The notes: generated by a model not told the origin, from the sequence alone. DNA of 64,000 nt from Alphaproteobacteria bacterium (GCA_028871795.1 JAGWMG010000002.1:186001-250000); one strand, 5' to 3'; counted from the first letter of the stretch, positions 7,853 through 18,176 are shown. Numbers and translations: made by a program.

Positions 7853-9415
7853 ATGCCAAGACTCACGCGCCGATTTTTCGCCCTGTTGTTTATCGCCGCG
7901 GCCGCGGTCCCACCCGGTGCTGCCGCAAAGACGCACCGTGCCGCGCCGCGCGAGCCGGACACCGCCGCCATCATCCTCAGGAGCATCGAAGCGGTCACGC
8001 CGGTGACGCAAGGTTCGTTGCGATCCGCATGGGTTCAGTACGGTCCCGGCGGCGGCGTCGAGGCGCGCGCCGTGGTCAATGGAAAGGTTTGTCCGACGGT
8101 CTTCGTCGACATGCATGAAAGGTCCATGCAACAGCGCGCCGCATCCGACGATCAATTCGCGACCCTTTGCGCGTTACTGCTTCCCAAAGGCGCCGAGCAG
8201 GCCGCGATCGTGTTCCGCGTCTACCACGTGCCGCCGCCGCGAACGGGCGCCGGCGTCGCCGCGTGGAAAGCCTGGGTGCGGGAAGAATACGGGTTGTCCG
8301 TGCCCGGACCGGACGCCAGCGAGGCGGATTGGATGGCGTGGAGCGATAAGGTCGGCGAAAAAGCGAATTACCATATCGTTCCGCTCGCTCTTCCCGTGCC
8401 CGATCCCCACCGCATCCTCGTCTTCGGCGACACCGGCTGCCGTATCAAAGACAAGGCGCTGCAGGATTGCGGCAATCCGGCGGATTGGCCGTTCCCGCGG
8501 ATCGCGGCCAGGGCCGCCAAGCTCAAACCCGATCTCGTCATCCATGTCGGCGATTATCTCTACCGCGAGAGCCCCTGTCCGCCCGGATTTGCCGGCTGCA
8601 CAGGCACGCCTTTCGGCGACAACTGGACGACTTGGGACGCGGATTTCTTCACGCCGGCCAAACCCTTGCTGGCGGCGGCGCCATGGGTTTTCGTACGTGG
8701 CAACCACGAGGACTGCGACCGTGCGGGACCGGGCTGGCTGAGGCTGTTGGGCCCGCTGCCGTTTGATGCCGCCGCACCGTGCGCGGCACATCTGGTGCCT
8801 TATTCCGTGCCGCTGGGCACGGTCAACCTCGTGGTGATGGACGACGCCGATGCGCCCGACACAAGCATCGCCCCGGACATGGTTGCGATCTATCGCAGCG
8901 AGATCGCGTCGCTGGCGACGGCCGAGGCGCCGAGCTGGCTACTGCTCCATCGTCCGATCTGGGGCGCCGTAACCGGGCCGCTGAGGCTTCCGGTGGGCGG
9001 CAACCGGACCATGATCGCCGCCATCGGCAATGGAGGCATTCCTTCCCCGGTGGAGCTCATGCTCGCCGGACACATCCATACCTTCGAAGCGATGAATTTC
9101 GCCGAGAAGGATCACGTGCCGCCACAGCTCATCGCCGGCTTCGGCGGCGACAAACTGGATCCCACGCCGTCAATCCTGAAAGGGACCATCTTCCAGGGCA
9201 AATCCGGCGTCGTGGTGAAAGACGGGCTTTCGCTTGCGGGCTTCGGATTCGTGCTGATGACCAAGGAGGCGGACGTCTGGACGATCGACGTCCACGACGC
9301 CCAAGGAAAGATCGAGTTGACCTGCCTGTTGCGCGGCGGCCGGCTCAACTGTCCGAAAGGGCCGCGAACGACCGGTGAAGGTGATTTGACCAGGACCCCG
9401 GCCGGCACTCATTAA
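7853..9415 (+). CDS. Secreted metallophosphoesterase
   Basis: A 520-residue protein with an N-terminal signal peptide (MPRLTRRFFALLFIAAAA, cleavage near GAAAK). A calcineurin-like metallophosphoesterase domain carries GDTG, GDYLYRE, GNHEDC and the C-terminal AGHIHTFE, together supplying the two-metal site. About 170 residues of unassigned sequence precede the domain. Several cysteines (for example around SPCPPGFAGCTG) suggest disulfides in the periplasm. The start at 7853 was chosen for the signal peptide; an upstream TTG at 7802 in frame is unlikely. It is divergent from the tetR gene and shares its operator region. The substrate is unknown. Confidence 0.85.
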   Translation: MPRLTRRFFALLFIAAAAVPPGAAAKTHRAAPREPDTAAIILRSIEAVTPVTQGSLRSAWVQYGPGGGVEARAVVNGKVCPTVFVDMHERSMQQRAASDDQFATLCALLLPKGAEQAAIVFRVYHVPPPRTGAGVAAWKAWVREEYGLSVPGPDASEADWMAWSDKVGEKANYHIVPLALPVPDPHRILVFGDTGCRIKDKALQDCGNPADWPFPRIAARAAKLKPDLVIHVGDYLYRESPCPPGFAGCTGTPFGDNWTTWDADFFTPAKPLLAAAPWVFVRGNHEDCDRAGPGWLRLLGPLPFDAAAPCAAHLVPYSVPLGTVNLVVMDDADAPDTSIAPDMVAIYRSEIASLATAEAPSWLLLHRPIWGAVTGPLRLPVGGNRTMIAAIGNGGIPSPVELMLAGHIHTFEAMNFAEKDHVPPQLIAGFGGDKLDPTPSILKGTIFQGKSGVVVKDGLSLAGFGFVLMTKEADVWTIDVHDAQGKIELTCLLRGGRLNCPKGPRTTGEGDLTRTPAGTH

Positions 9416-9568
9416 ACTGCGCCGCAATAGAACAGCGCCGCAATAGCGCTTTTGCCATCGGACTTCCTCGCCTTGGTCATGGCGCCGCCATGTTTGCAGG
9501 CGATGTTACACGAATTGCCGCAGTCGGCTTGCGGTAGTAGTCTGGGGTAGGCTTAAGGGGGGCGTGCG

Positions 9569-12500
9569 ATGGGGAAATATCGTCATTGGATTCTCATCGG
9601 CGGCGGCGTTGGTCTGGTCGTCGTTGTGGCCGTTGTCGTCGCGCTTTACGTGCTCGGAGGACGCGGAACGGGCGGCGGGTTCTTCGACCGGCTGGCCGGC
9701 GGCTTCACGAACGTCACCTCGGGATTGCAGCCGACCGCGGCCGAAGCCACCGCCGAATTCGCGTTCCACCGTCTCGATATCGATACCTCCAAACCACAGG
9801 CTGCGGCCTGTCTGGTCTTCACCCGCGATCTCGACGCCTCCGGACGCACGCATTACGACGATTATTTCGCCATTGATCCCTCCGTTCGCGTGGCCGTGCA
9901 TATCGTCGGCCCGCGGCTGTGCCTTTCCGGCCTCGACTTCGACAAGACCTATAACGTCACGCTGAAGGCCGGATTCCCCTCTGCCTCCGGCGACAAGCTG
10001 ATCGAGAGCGAGACGGTTCCCGTCGAACTGCGCGACAAGCCCTCGATCGTGCAGTTCAACGGCGGCATCATCCTGCCGCGCGAGAACGCGCAAGGCGTGC
10101 CGATCACGACGGTCAACATCACCAAGCTCAGGTTGAAGCTGATCCGCGTCGGCGACCGCCTCCTGTCGCAGATCGAAAGCGGCACGGTGGACGAGACCAC
10201 GCTCTATTCCTGGGACTCGCAGCAGATCGAAAACAATCAGGGATCGCTCATCTGGTCCGGCACGATGGACGTGAACAACATCAAGAACGATTCCGTCGTC
10301 ACGCTAATCCCAATCCACGACATCCTGAAGAACCGCAAGCCCGGCGCCTACGTGCTGATTGCTTCCGACGCCAACAAGAAAGGCAACGGCGATTCCGAAG
10401 ACGAGGATTCCAGTTCGGGCGAGACGGCGGTGCAGTGGGTCGTCGATTCCGACATCGCCCTGACCACCTTCAACGGCGCAGGCGGGCTCACCGTGTTCGC
10501 ACGCTCCTATGCCAGCGCCAAGCCGCTGTCCGGCGTCAGGCTTTCGCTGGTGGCGCGCGACAACAACGAAGTCGCCACCGCCAAGACGGATTCGGACGGC
10601 CGCGTCGATTTCGATCCCGGCCTGATGCGCGCCAAGGGCGGCGACGAGCCCGTCGTCGTCATGGCGTACGGCGGCGACCAGGACTTCAGCTTCACCGATC
10701 TGCGCCGCTCCAGCTTCGATCTGACCGACCGCGGCGTGGGCGGGCGCGAAGTGCCCGGACCGACCGACGCGTTCCTGTACACCGAGCGCGGGGTCTATCG
10801 TCCCGGCGAGACGGTGCATCTCACGGCGATGTTGCGCGATCGCGTCGGCGCGGCGGCAGTCGCGCCTCTGACACTGGTGGCCACGCGGCCCGATGGACAG
10901 GAAGTCGGCCGCACGACGATTCCCGGTGCCGCGCTCGTGGCGGGCAGCACAACGTGGACGCTGCCGCTGTCCTCCAGTGCGCCGCACGGCCGCTGGCAGA
11001 TCGCCGCCTTCATCGACACCTCGAAGGACGCCGTGGCGATCGGCCGCGTGCAGTTCGACGTGCAGGATTTCGTGCCGCAGAAGCTGAAAGTGGCGCTGAC
11101 CGTCGAAACCAAGACCGTCAAACCGGGAGGCGAAATCAAAGTGCGCGCCGACAGCCGCTTCCTTTACGGGGCACCGGCGAGCGGTCTGTCGGCCGAGGCC
11201 GAGGCGCGCATCTCCGCCGATCCGACGCCCTTCGACAATTATGCGGGCTGGCAGTTCGGCCGGGTCGACGACAGCTTCTCCGACGTCGACGTCCAGATGA
11301 CCGTGCCGACGACGGACGCAGCCGGTTCCACCGAAGCCACGGGCACCGTCGGCGAACTCACCGACACCACCTTGGCGCTCAAGGCGATGGTGAAAGTGTC
11401 CATCCACGAACCGGGCGGGCGCGTTACCGCGAAGACGGCCGAAATCCCGGTGCGCAACCACGACGTGATGATCGGCATCCGGCCCGAATTCGACGGCATG
11501 TCGGTCGGCGAAGGCGCGCGCGCCGGTTTCGAGGCTGTGGCGCTCGACGCCGATGGCAAGCGCACGGCACTGTCCGGCGTCACCGTTTCCTGGGTGCGCG
11601 AGGACACCTCGTATCAATGGTACCAGGACAACGGGGGCTGGAAGTACAAATCGGTCACGCGCGACCGGCTGATCACCTCCAGCACCATGTCGCTGGGCAC
11701 GGGCGCGCCCGCCAAGCTCGGGCAAGCCATGGCCTGGGGCACCTACCGGCTCACCATCACCGATCCGAAATCGGGAGCCTCCAGTTCCTACCGCTATTAT
11801 TCCGGCTGGGCGGCATCGAGCGCCGGCGACAGGCCAGACCGCATCCCGGTTGCGGCGGACAGACCCGCTTATCGCGCCGGCGAAACCGCGCATGTGCGCA
11901 TCAAGCCGGCGGCGGACGGCAAAGCGTTGGTCGTGGTGGCCGGCGACAAGGTGTTCTCCTCGCAGGTGGTCGATGCGCCGACAGGTGGCGCGACCGTGGA
12001 CGTTTCCGTGTCCGCCGATTGGGGTGCCGGCGCCTATGTGCTGGTGACGGATTACCGTCCGCTCGACAAGGCCACGGGTCACGAGCCGGTGCGTTCCATC
12101 GGTCTGGTCTGGCTGTCGCTCGACAATTCGCCGCGCACGCTCTCCGTCCTGATCGGCGGGCCGAAAAAGATACTCCCCCGCCAGCACCTCAACATTCCGG
12201 TGCAGGTGAAAGGCCTGTCGGGCGGCGAGGATGCGTATCTGACGCTGGCCGCGGTGGACGAGGGCATCCTGCAGCTCACCGAATTTAAGTCTCCCGATCC
12301 GGTCTCCTACTATTTCGGCAAGCGCCGGCTGGGCGTCGAAATGCGCGACGATTACGGCCGCTTGATCAAGGCGGAAAAGGGCGCGGTCGGCGCCATGCGC
12401 GAAGGCGGCGACATGTTCGGCGGCCGTTCTCTGGCCGTCGTACCCACCAAGACCGTGGCGCTGTTCTCGGGGATCGTGAAAGTCGGCGCTGGCGGGATGG

Positions 12501-14476
12501 TCAGCGTTCCCGTCGATGTTCCGGATTTCAACGGCGAGCTGCGCCTGATGGCGGTGGTGTTCAGCGCCGACAAGCTCGGCCACGCCGACCGTCCGCTCAC
12601 CGTGCGCGATCCGGTGGTCGCCGACATCGTGCTGCCGCGCTTTCTGGCGCCGAACGACCGCGCGCTGGCGGCCCTCAACATGAACAACGTCGAAGGCAGG
12701 CCGGGCACTTACACCGCCACCATCATGGCCGGCGGGCCGGTTGGATTGGCCGGCGGCGCGGCGCAGACGGTGGTTACGCAAAATTTGAACGTCGGCCAGC
12801 GCGTGCTGGTGCCGGTGGAGGTGGACGGCAAGGGGCTCGGGATCGCGAACATCGCGCTCAAGCTCGTTGGCCCCGGCGGGTTCTCGGTGACGCGTTCCTG
12901 GCCCATTCAGGTGCGTTCGCCGCAACTCGACATCGCGCGCGACGAGACTGTTCCATTCGTCGCAGGCGCAAGTTACACGGCGAACAAGGCGCTGGTCGCC
13001 GATCTGGTTGCGGGCACACAGACGGTGGGGCTCACGGTCTCGGCGGCGCACGGCTACAGCGATGTGCCGGGCCTGCTCAAATGGCTCGACAAATATCCCT
13101 ACGGCTGCATCGAACAGACCACCAGCCGCGCCATGCCGCTCTTGTTCTTCAACGACCTCGCCGATCTGGCGGGTCTGCCGAGGGACAAGGCGCTGCGCGA
13201 CCGCGAGCAGCAGGCTGTTGACTCCGTGCTCGACATGCAGAACTTCGCGGGCAATTTCGGCATGTGGGGCCCCGGCTCCGACGCCGAACCGTGGATCTCG
13301 GCGTTCGCGCTCGATTTCCTGACGCAGGCCAAGGCCAAGAATTATGTCGTGCCCAACGACGCGATCCGGCGCGGCACGGCGTGGCTCAGGCGGGCGTCGG
13401 TTTCCACCAACTACGACGACGCCACCCGCGCCTATGCGTTCTATCTGCTGGCCCGCGCCGGACAGGTGAACGTCAGCGATCTGCGCTATTTCAGCGACAC
13501 GCGCGGACCGGACTGGAACACCGCCATCGCGGGCGCGCTCACCGGCGCGGCGGCGGCGGAAGTGGGCGACCGTTCCCGCGCCGCCTACGGCTTCAACCGG
13601 GCGCGCGAGATCGCGCTGAGGGCCAACGCCTACAGCTATCCCGAGACCGACTACGGCACGCTGTTGCGCGACCTGGCAGGCGCCACCGCGCTGGCGGCCG
13701 AAAGCGGCGAAGCGCAGCTTGTCCCGGTCTTCCTCTCCAGGAGCGACAAGATCGACATGCGGCTGAACGCCACCACGACGCAGGAGAAGGCCTGGATGCT
13801 GCGCGCGGCCTACGAGTTGACGCGTCAGCGCACGCATCTCAACGTCCTGGTGAACGGCAAGCCGACGCAGCCGCGCGACGGCGCCATCCGCCTGTCGCCG
13901 GATTACGGCCAGTTGAACGCGGGCATTGTGCTCGCCAACAAGGGCGACGCCACGGTGTGGCGGACCGTCTCGGTGCAAGGCACGCCGGCGATGCCGCTGC
14001 CGGCCGCGGCCAACGGCCTGACGCTGACCAAATCGGTATGGACGATGAGCGGCTCGCCCGCCGACCTCGGCAATCTGCACCAGAACGACCGCATCATCGT
14101 GGAGCTCTCGGGCCGGATGTCGAACAACTATGCCCGGCAGATGGGCGTGATCGATCTGTTGCCCGCCGGACTCGAGATCGAGCAGACGATGAGCGGCGAC
14201 GATGGCAAGCCGTACAACTTCCTCGACCAGCTGACCGATACCAGCATGGCGGACAAGCGCGACGACCGGTTTGTCGCCGCCTTCACCATCGGCTCGGCCT
14301 ACCGCGGCGACCAGGACAAGAAGAAGGCCGAGCCGCAGCCGGTCTTCCACGTCGCCTATGTGGCGCGCGCGGTGACGGAAGGCACCTTCGTCATGCCGGC
14401 GGGCGTGGCGGAGGACATGTACGCGCCCGGCGTCATCGCCCGCACGACGCTGGGAAGCGTGACGGTCAAGCAGTAA
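9569..14476 (+). CDS. Bacterial alpha-2-macroglobulin (YfhM type)
   Basis: A 1635-residue periplasmic protein anchored by one N-terminal membrane helix (about residues 9-31). A series of macroglobulin-like beta domains follows; FVPQKLKV and the bait-region area lie in the middle. The thioester domain contains YGCIEQTTSR, the CxEQ motif with Cys1180 and Gln1183. The C-terminal part resembles the A2M receptor-binding region. The family is thought to trap foreign proteases in the periplasm and to work with PBP1C in envelope repair. The next gene is pbpC, the usual partner. There is no lipobox cysteine, so it is membrane-anchored rather than a lipoprotein. Confidence 0.93.
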   Translation: MGKYRHWILIGGGVGLVVVVAVVVALYVLGGRGTGGGFFDRLAGGFTNVTSGLQPTAAEATAEFAFHRLDIDTSKPQAAACLVFTRDLDASGRTHYDDYFAIDPSVRVAVHIVGPRLCLSGLDFDKTYNVTLKAGFPSASGDKLIESETVPVELRDKPSIVQFNGGIILPRENAQGVPITTVNITKLRLKLIRVGDRLLSQIESGTVDETTLYSWDSQQIENNQGSLIWSGTMDVNNIKNDSVVTLIPIHDILKNRKPGAYVLIASDANKKGNGDSEDEDSSSGETAVQWVVDSDIALTTFNGAGGLTVFARSYASAKPLSGVRLSLVARDNNEVATAKTDSDGRVDFDPGLMRAKGGDEPVVVMAYGGDQDFSFTDLRRSSFDLTDRGVGGREVPGPTDAFLYTERGVYRPGETVHLTAMLRDRVGAAAVAPLTLVATRPDGQEVGRTTIPGAALVAGSTTWTLPLSSSAPHGRWQIAAFIDTSKDAVAIGRVQFDVQDFVPQKLKVALTVETKTVKPGGEIKVRADSRFLYGAPASGLSAEAEARISADPTPFDNYAGWQFGRVDDSFSDVDVQMTVPTTDAAGSTEATGTVGELTDTTLALKAMVKVSIHEPGGRVTAKTAEIPVRNHDVMIGIRPEFDGMSVGEGARAGFEAVALDADGKRTALSGVTVSWVREDTSYQWYQDNGGWKYKSVTRDRLITSSTMSLGTGAPAKLGQAMAWGTYRLTITDPKSGASSSYRYYSGWAASSAGDRPDRIPVAADRPAYRAGETAHVRIKPAADGKALVVVAGDKVFSSQVVDAPTGGATVDVSVSADWGAGAYVLVTDYRPLDKATGHEPVRSIGLVWLSLDNSPRTLSVLIGGPKKILPRQHLNIPVQVKGLSGGEDAYLTLAAVDEGILQLTEFKSPDPVSYYFGKRRLGVEMRDDYGRLIKAEKGAVGAMREGGDMFGGRSLAVVPTKTVALFSGIVKVGAGGMVSVPVDVPDFNGELRLMAVVFSADKLGHADRPLTVRDPVVADIVLPRFLAPNDRALAALNMNNVEGRPGTYTATIMAGGPVGLAGGAAQTVVTQNLNVGQRVLVPVEVDGKGLGIANIALKLVGPGGFSVTRSWPIQVRSPQLDIARDETVPFVAGASYTANKALVADLVAGTQTVGLTVSAAHGYSDVPGLLKWLDKYPYGCIEQTTSRAMPLLFFNDLADLAGLPRDKALRDREQQAVDSVLDMQNFAGNFGMWGPGSDAEPWISAFALDFLTQAKAKNYVVPNDAIRRGTAWLRRASVSTNYDDATRAYAFYLLARAGQVNVSDLRYFSDTRGPDWNTAIAGALTGAAAAEVGDRSRAAYGFNRAREIALRANAYSYPETDYGTLLRDLAGATALAAESGEAQLVPVFLSRSDKIDMRLNATTTQEKAWMLRAAYELTRQRTHLNVLVNGKPTQPRDGAIRLSPDYGQLNAGIVLANKGDATVWRTVSVQGTPAMPLPAAANGLTLTKSVWTMSGSPADLGNLHQNDRIIVELSGRMSNNYARQMGVIDLLPAGLEIEQTMSGDDGKPYNFLDQLTDTSMADKRDDRFVAAFTIGSAYRGDQDKKKAEPQPVFHVAYVARAVTEGTFVMPAGVAEDMYAPGVIARTTLGSVTVKQ

Positions 14477-14497
14477 GGGTGCGCGGGGGAGCGTTCG

Positions 14498-16588
14498 ATG
14501 TTCCGTTCCCCGCGCCTTGTCACCGCCGCCTTCGCGCTGCTGGGCGTGGCCGCCGCGCTGGCGACGGCGGACATCGCCAATCCGCCCGACATGTCGAACG
14601 TGCGGAACGTGTCGCCGGAGGTGGTGGACCGGGGCGGCGTGCTGCTGCGCGCCTATCTGTCGCGCGGCGGCTATTGGCGGATGAAGACGACGATCGGCGA
14701 CGTCAATCCGCGCTATCTCGCGATGCTGAAAGCCTACGAGGACAAGCGCTTCGACGACCATTTCGGCGTCGATCCGTTCGCCGTGGCGCGCGCGGCGCTG
14801 CAATACGCCTCGGCGCGGCACATCGTATCGGGCGGCTCGACGCTCACCATGCAGGTGGCCCGCCTGCTCGAACCGCCCAAGCGCCGCGGCATCTTGACCA
14901 AGCTATTCCAGATGCTGCGCGCGGTGCAGCTCGAGGAGCGCTACTCCAAGGAGCAGATCCTTTCCTTCTATCTGACGCTGGCGCCTTACGGCGGAAATCT
15001 CGAAGGCGTGCGCGCCGCGTCGCTCTCCTATTTCGGCAAGCCGGCGAGCCAGATCGATCTGGCCGAGGCCGCGCTGCTGGTGGCGCTGCCGCAATCGCCG
15101 GTGAAACAGCGCCCCGACCGTCACGCCGTCGCGGCGCTGAAGGGCCGCAACAAGGTGCTGATGCGCATGGTCCAGGAAGGCGTGATCAGCGCATCCGACG
15201 CCAAGCTGGCGATGAAGGAGGGCGTGCCCTTCGCGCGGCAGACGATGCCCCTGTCGGCGCCGCATCTCGCCGACCATCTGGTGCGCACCAACAAGTCCAC
15301 ACGCATCGTCACCACGCTCGACGCCAACACGCAGAGCGCGGTCGAACGTCTGGCGGCGCAGGAAAGCGGCTATGTCGGCGATGGCGCCAGCATGGCCGTC
15401 GTCGTGGTCGAGAACCGGACCCGCAACGTGCTGGCCTATCTCGGCGGCACCAACTACTGGGGCAAGGCGGGGCAGATCGATCTGGCGCGGAGCTTGCGCT
15501 CGCCGGGGTCGGCGCTCAAGCCGTTCATCTACGGCATGGCGTTCGACGATCTCATCCTGCATCCCTCCACCATGATGGAAGACGAAGCGGCGTCGTTCGG
15601 CGATTACGCGCCGCGCGATTTCAGCGGCGGCTTTCAGGGCGCGGTGACGGCGCGCGACGCGCTGCGCCGGTCGCTCAACGTGCCTGCTGTTATGGTGCTC
15701 GACCGGGTGGGTCCGCTCGCTTTCACGATCGATCTGCAGAATGCCGGCGCGCGGCTGGCGTTTCCCGCCCACGATGCGACGCCAAACGACGCAATAGCGC
15801 TTGGCGGTTGGGGAATATCGCTCGCCGACGTCACCATGCTGTACGCGGGGATCGCGGAAGGCGGTTCGGCGCGCGCCTTGCGCACCGTGGAAGACACGCC
15901 CGCCGCGCCGCCGCACCGCTTGTTCGGTCCCGTGGCCGCCTATTACTTGAGGGACATTCTCGACGGCGTGAATCTGCCCGAGGGCTGGGCGATGGGCGAG
16001 GGGTTGATGCGTAGCCGCACGATCGGTTTCAAGACCGGCACCTCCTACGGTTTCCGCGATGCGTGGAGCGTCGGTTTCTCCAACGATTATACGGTGGGCG
16101 TGTGGGTCGGCCGCGCCGACGGCACGCCGCGTTCCGGACGGGTCGGCGTCGATACGGCCGCGCCCATCCTGCTCAAGGTGTTCGGACTTCTGCCGCCGGA
16201 CAAACGGCCCGCACCGCAGGTGCCCGCCGGAGCGATCATGGCGGCAACGACCGAGGAACTGCCGCCCTCGCTGCGCATTTTCCGGCGTGAGGCCGAGCAG
16301 CAGGTCGTGCAACAGACCGTCGTGCCGCCGCCGTCCATCTCGTTTCCGCCCAACGGCACGGTGGTGCCGCTGCCGCTTCCCACGGCCAAGGACAAGACGA
16401 TCATGCTGAAAGCCGACGGCGGGCGCGCCCCGCTTACCTGGCTGGTCAACGGGGCGCTGCTGGGCAGCTTCGACCGCTTCCAACCGGCGTTCTATTTGCC
16501 GAAGAGCGAAGGGCTGGCGCGCATCACCGTGGTGGATTCCGAAGGCCGCAGCGACAGCTCCGAAGTACGCTTCAAGCGGGACAAATGA
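14498..16588 (+). CDS. pbpC: Penicillin-binding protein 1C
   Basis: Bifunctional peptidoglycan synthase (696 aa) with an N-terminal membrane segment. The glycosyltransferase-51 domain has its catalytic glutamate in AYEDKRFDDHFG (Glu81) and the GGSTLTMQVARLLEP motif. The transpeptidase domain has SxxK at Ser338-Lys341 (GSALKPF), RSLNVPAV (SxN) and KTGTSYGF (KTG at 512). A C-terminal BiPBP_C-like beta domain starts near residue 600. It lies 21 bases after the alpha-2-macroglobulin gene, the standard yfhM-pbpC pair; together they are proposed to repair envelope damage. Confidence 0.95.
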   Translation: MFRSPRLVTAAFALLGVAAALATADIANPPDMSNVRNVSPEVVDRGGVLLRAYLSRGGYWRMKTTIGDVNPRYLAMLKAYEDKRFDDHFGVDPFAVARAALQYASARHIVSGGSTLTMQVARLLEPPKRRGILTKLFQMLRAVQLEERYSKEQILSFYLTLAPYGGNLEGVRAASLSYFGKPASQIDLAEAALLVALPQSPVKQRPDRHAVAALKGRNKVLMRMVQEGVISASDAKLAMKEGVPFARQTMPLSAPHLADHLVRTNKSTRIVTTLDANTQSAVERLAAQESGYVGDGASMAVVVVENRTRNVLAYLGGTNYWGKAGQIDLARSLRSPGSALKPFIYGMAFDDLILHPSTMMEDEAASFGDYAPRDFSGGFQGAVTARDALRRSLNVPAVMVLDRVGPLAFTIDLQNAGARLAFPAHDATPNDAIALGGWGISLADVTMLYAGIAEGGSARALRTVEDTPAAPPHRLFGPVAAYYLRDILDGVNLPEGWAMGEGLMRSRTIGFKTGTSYGFRDAWSVGFSNDYTVGVWVGRADGTPRSGRVGVDTAAPILLKVFGLLPPDKRPAPQVPAGAIMAATTEELPPSLRIFRREAEQQVVQQTVVPPPSISFPPNGTVVPLPLPTAKDKTIMLKADGGRAPLTWLVNGALLGSFDRFQPAFYLPKSEGLARITVVDSEGRSDSSEVRFKRDK

Positions 16589-16717
16589 CGGGCCGCGCGA
16601 AACGTAAACAACGCACTTTTGCAAAGTGTTCCGCTGCCAGCGTTTCCTTGCGGCGCACAGCATGCGTGTGAAGAAGGTTCATCGCTTTAGCTTTTCCGAG
16701 GTAACCGGCGAACGCAT

Positions 16718-17989
16718 CTAGAGGCCCTTCGCCTTCGCCTCCATCGCGATGCGGGTGAGGAGATTCTCGGTCGCAAAACCGTCGGCCGGCAGATCGTGCT
16801 TCTTCTGCCAAGCGCGCATGGCGGCGCGCGCCTTGCTGCCGATGAGTCCGTCGACCTTTCCGATGTCGTAGCCGAGCACGGCAAGCGAGTTCTGCAACGC
16901 CAGGCGTTCGTCGCGCGTCAGCGGCTGCTCGTCGCGCGGCCACGCCGAAGCGATCGCCGGCGCGCCTTTCAACTGGTCGGCCAGCTCGCATACGGCCAGC
17001 GCATAACTCGCCGCGTTGTTGTACTTCAGGATCGTCTTGAAGTTGGGGAACACCAGGAACGCCGGGCCGCGCGCGCCCGCCGGCAGATAGATCGATCCCG
17101 GCTCGTCGCTCGGCGGCAAGGCGTCGCCCAGCATCGTTCTGACGCCGCGCTTGCGCCATTTGGCGACCGGCTGAGGCGTATCGAGATCGGCCTCCTCGTA
17201 GGCGAAGTCCTTCGGCAACAAGACCTCGTAGCCCCACGGCTTGCCGGCCTTCCAGCCGGCGTTGGAAAGCACGTTGGCGGTGGAGGCCAGCGCGTCGGCG
17301 ACCGAACTCCACAGGTCGATCTTGCCGTCGCCGTCGCCGTCAACCGCCTCGTTGAGAAAAGTGGTCGGCACGAACTGGGTCTGCCCGAAGGCGCCGGCCC
17401 AGGACGACGTCATGTCGGCGGCGGCGTATTTCTCCCGCTGCATCATCTTCAGCGCGGCGAGCAATTGCGGACGGGCGTAGTCGGCGCGCGGGCCGTCGTA
17501 AGCCAGCGTCGCCAGCGCCTCGAACATGTTGTAGCCGCCCATGCTGCGGCCGTAGTTGGATTCGTTGCCCCAGATCGAAATCAGGATTTCTCTCGGAACG
17601 CCGTATTTCGCCTCGATCTTCGCCAGGATGTCGGCGTCGCCGATCAGAAGCGCGCGGCCGTCGGCGATGCGCTGCGGCGACACGGCGGTATCGAGATACG
17701 ACCAGACGGGTTTGGCGAATTCCGGTTGGTTGAGATTCAGGTCCGCGACGCGCTGGTTGCGGAACAGTTTGCCCATCGCGGCAGCGTAGGTTTCCGGCGT
17801 GATGCCGGCGGCCATGGCTGTGGTCCGGAAATCGCGCACGAATTGGGCAAATGCCTGGTCTTCAGGCGGGGCTGGAACCATCGCGGCGGAGGGCCGCGGC
17901 GCGGGCCTGTCTCGGGCTGTCGCCCCGTAAGCCGCGACCATGACGGCCAGGGACAGGATATAGGCCAGGAATAGCACGATCAGCCGCAC
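16718..17989 (-). CDS. Lytic murein transglycosylase, MltB family
   Basis: A 423-residue protein starting at a GTG (17989) preceded by a GGGGGGAA site. An N-terminal hydrophobic export segment (RLIVLFLAYILSLAVMVAA) leads into an SLT_2/MltB catalytic domain with Glu143 in IWGNESNYGRSMGG. An EF-hand-like loop (DGDGDGKIDLW) fits calcium binding known in MltB/Slt35, and the C-terminus carries a PG_binding_1 domain (LGYDIGKVDGLIGSKARAAM). It cleaves glycan strands to 1,6-anhydromuropeptides. A much longer in-frame extension to 18220 would run through the rpmJ promoter and gene and is rejected. It is convergent with pbpC. Confidence 0.9.
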   Translation of the reverse strand: MRLIVLFLAYILSLAVMVAAYGATARDRPAPRPSAAMVPAPPEDQAFAQFVRDFRTTAMAAGITPETYAAAMGKLFRNQRVADLNLNQPEFAKPVWSYLDTAVSPQRIADGRALLIGDADILAKIEAKYGVPREILISIWGNESNYGRSMGGYNMFEALATLAYDGPRADYARPQLLAALKMMQREKYAAADMTSSWAGAFGQTQFVPTTFLNEAVDGDGDGKIDLWSSVADALASTANVLSNAGWKAGKPWGYEVLLPKDFAYEEADLDTPQPVAKWRKRGVRTMLGDALPPSDEPGSIYLPAGARGPAFLVFPNFKTILKYNNAASYALAVCELADQLKGAPAIASAWPRDEQPLTRDERLALQNSLAVLGYDIGKVDGLIGSKARAAMRAWQKKHDLPADGFATENLLTRIAMEAKAKGL

Positions 17990-18079
17990 GGTGGTCTGTT
18001 CCCCCCGGCCTGTTTCGGGCCATTTTCTAGCACAGGGTTCCCGACGGAATTGCGGCGGAAATCCCGCGTTTTCCCGCTG

Positions 18080-18108
18080 TTGACACACAAATCCCCGCAC
18101 ACTAGCTT
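18080..18108 (+). promoter_or_regulatory. Sigma-70-type promoter for rpmJ
   Basis: TTGACA (18080-18085) and TAGCTT (18103-18108) are separated by 17 bases, about 70 bases upstream of the rpmJ start. The -35 is consensus and the -10 fits TAnnnT. It lies in the divergent region between the transglycosylase and rpmJ. Confidence 0.55.
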
Positions 18109-18176
18109 CCGCGCCTCTTTGGCGGGGCCATCTCGTCCGGCCCTGTTTCGAAAAGCCCAGGTTCAAAAGGCGTGCC

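Noticed and set aside
9420-9446. Direct repeat CGCCGCAATAG twice, 16 bases apart
   Set aside because: Short, two copies only, in a gene-end spacer with no associated element; probably local slippage.
10304-14821. Very long open frame on the minus strand opposite the alpha-2-macroglobulin gene
   Set aside because: It is antisense to a gene with clear domains, is rich in Arg/His/Gly from mirrored GC-rich codons, and shows no family motif.
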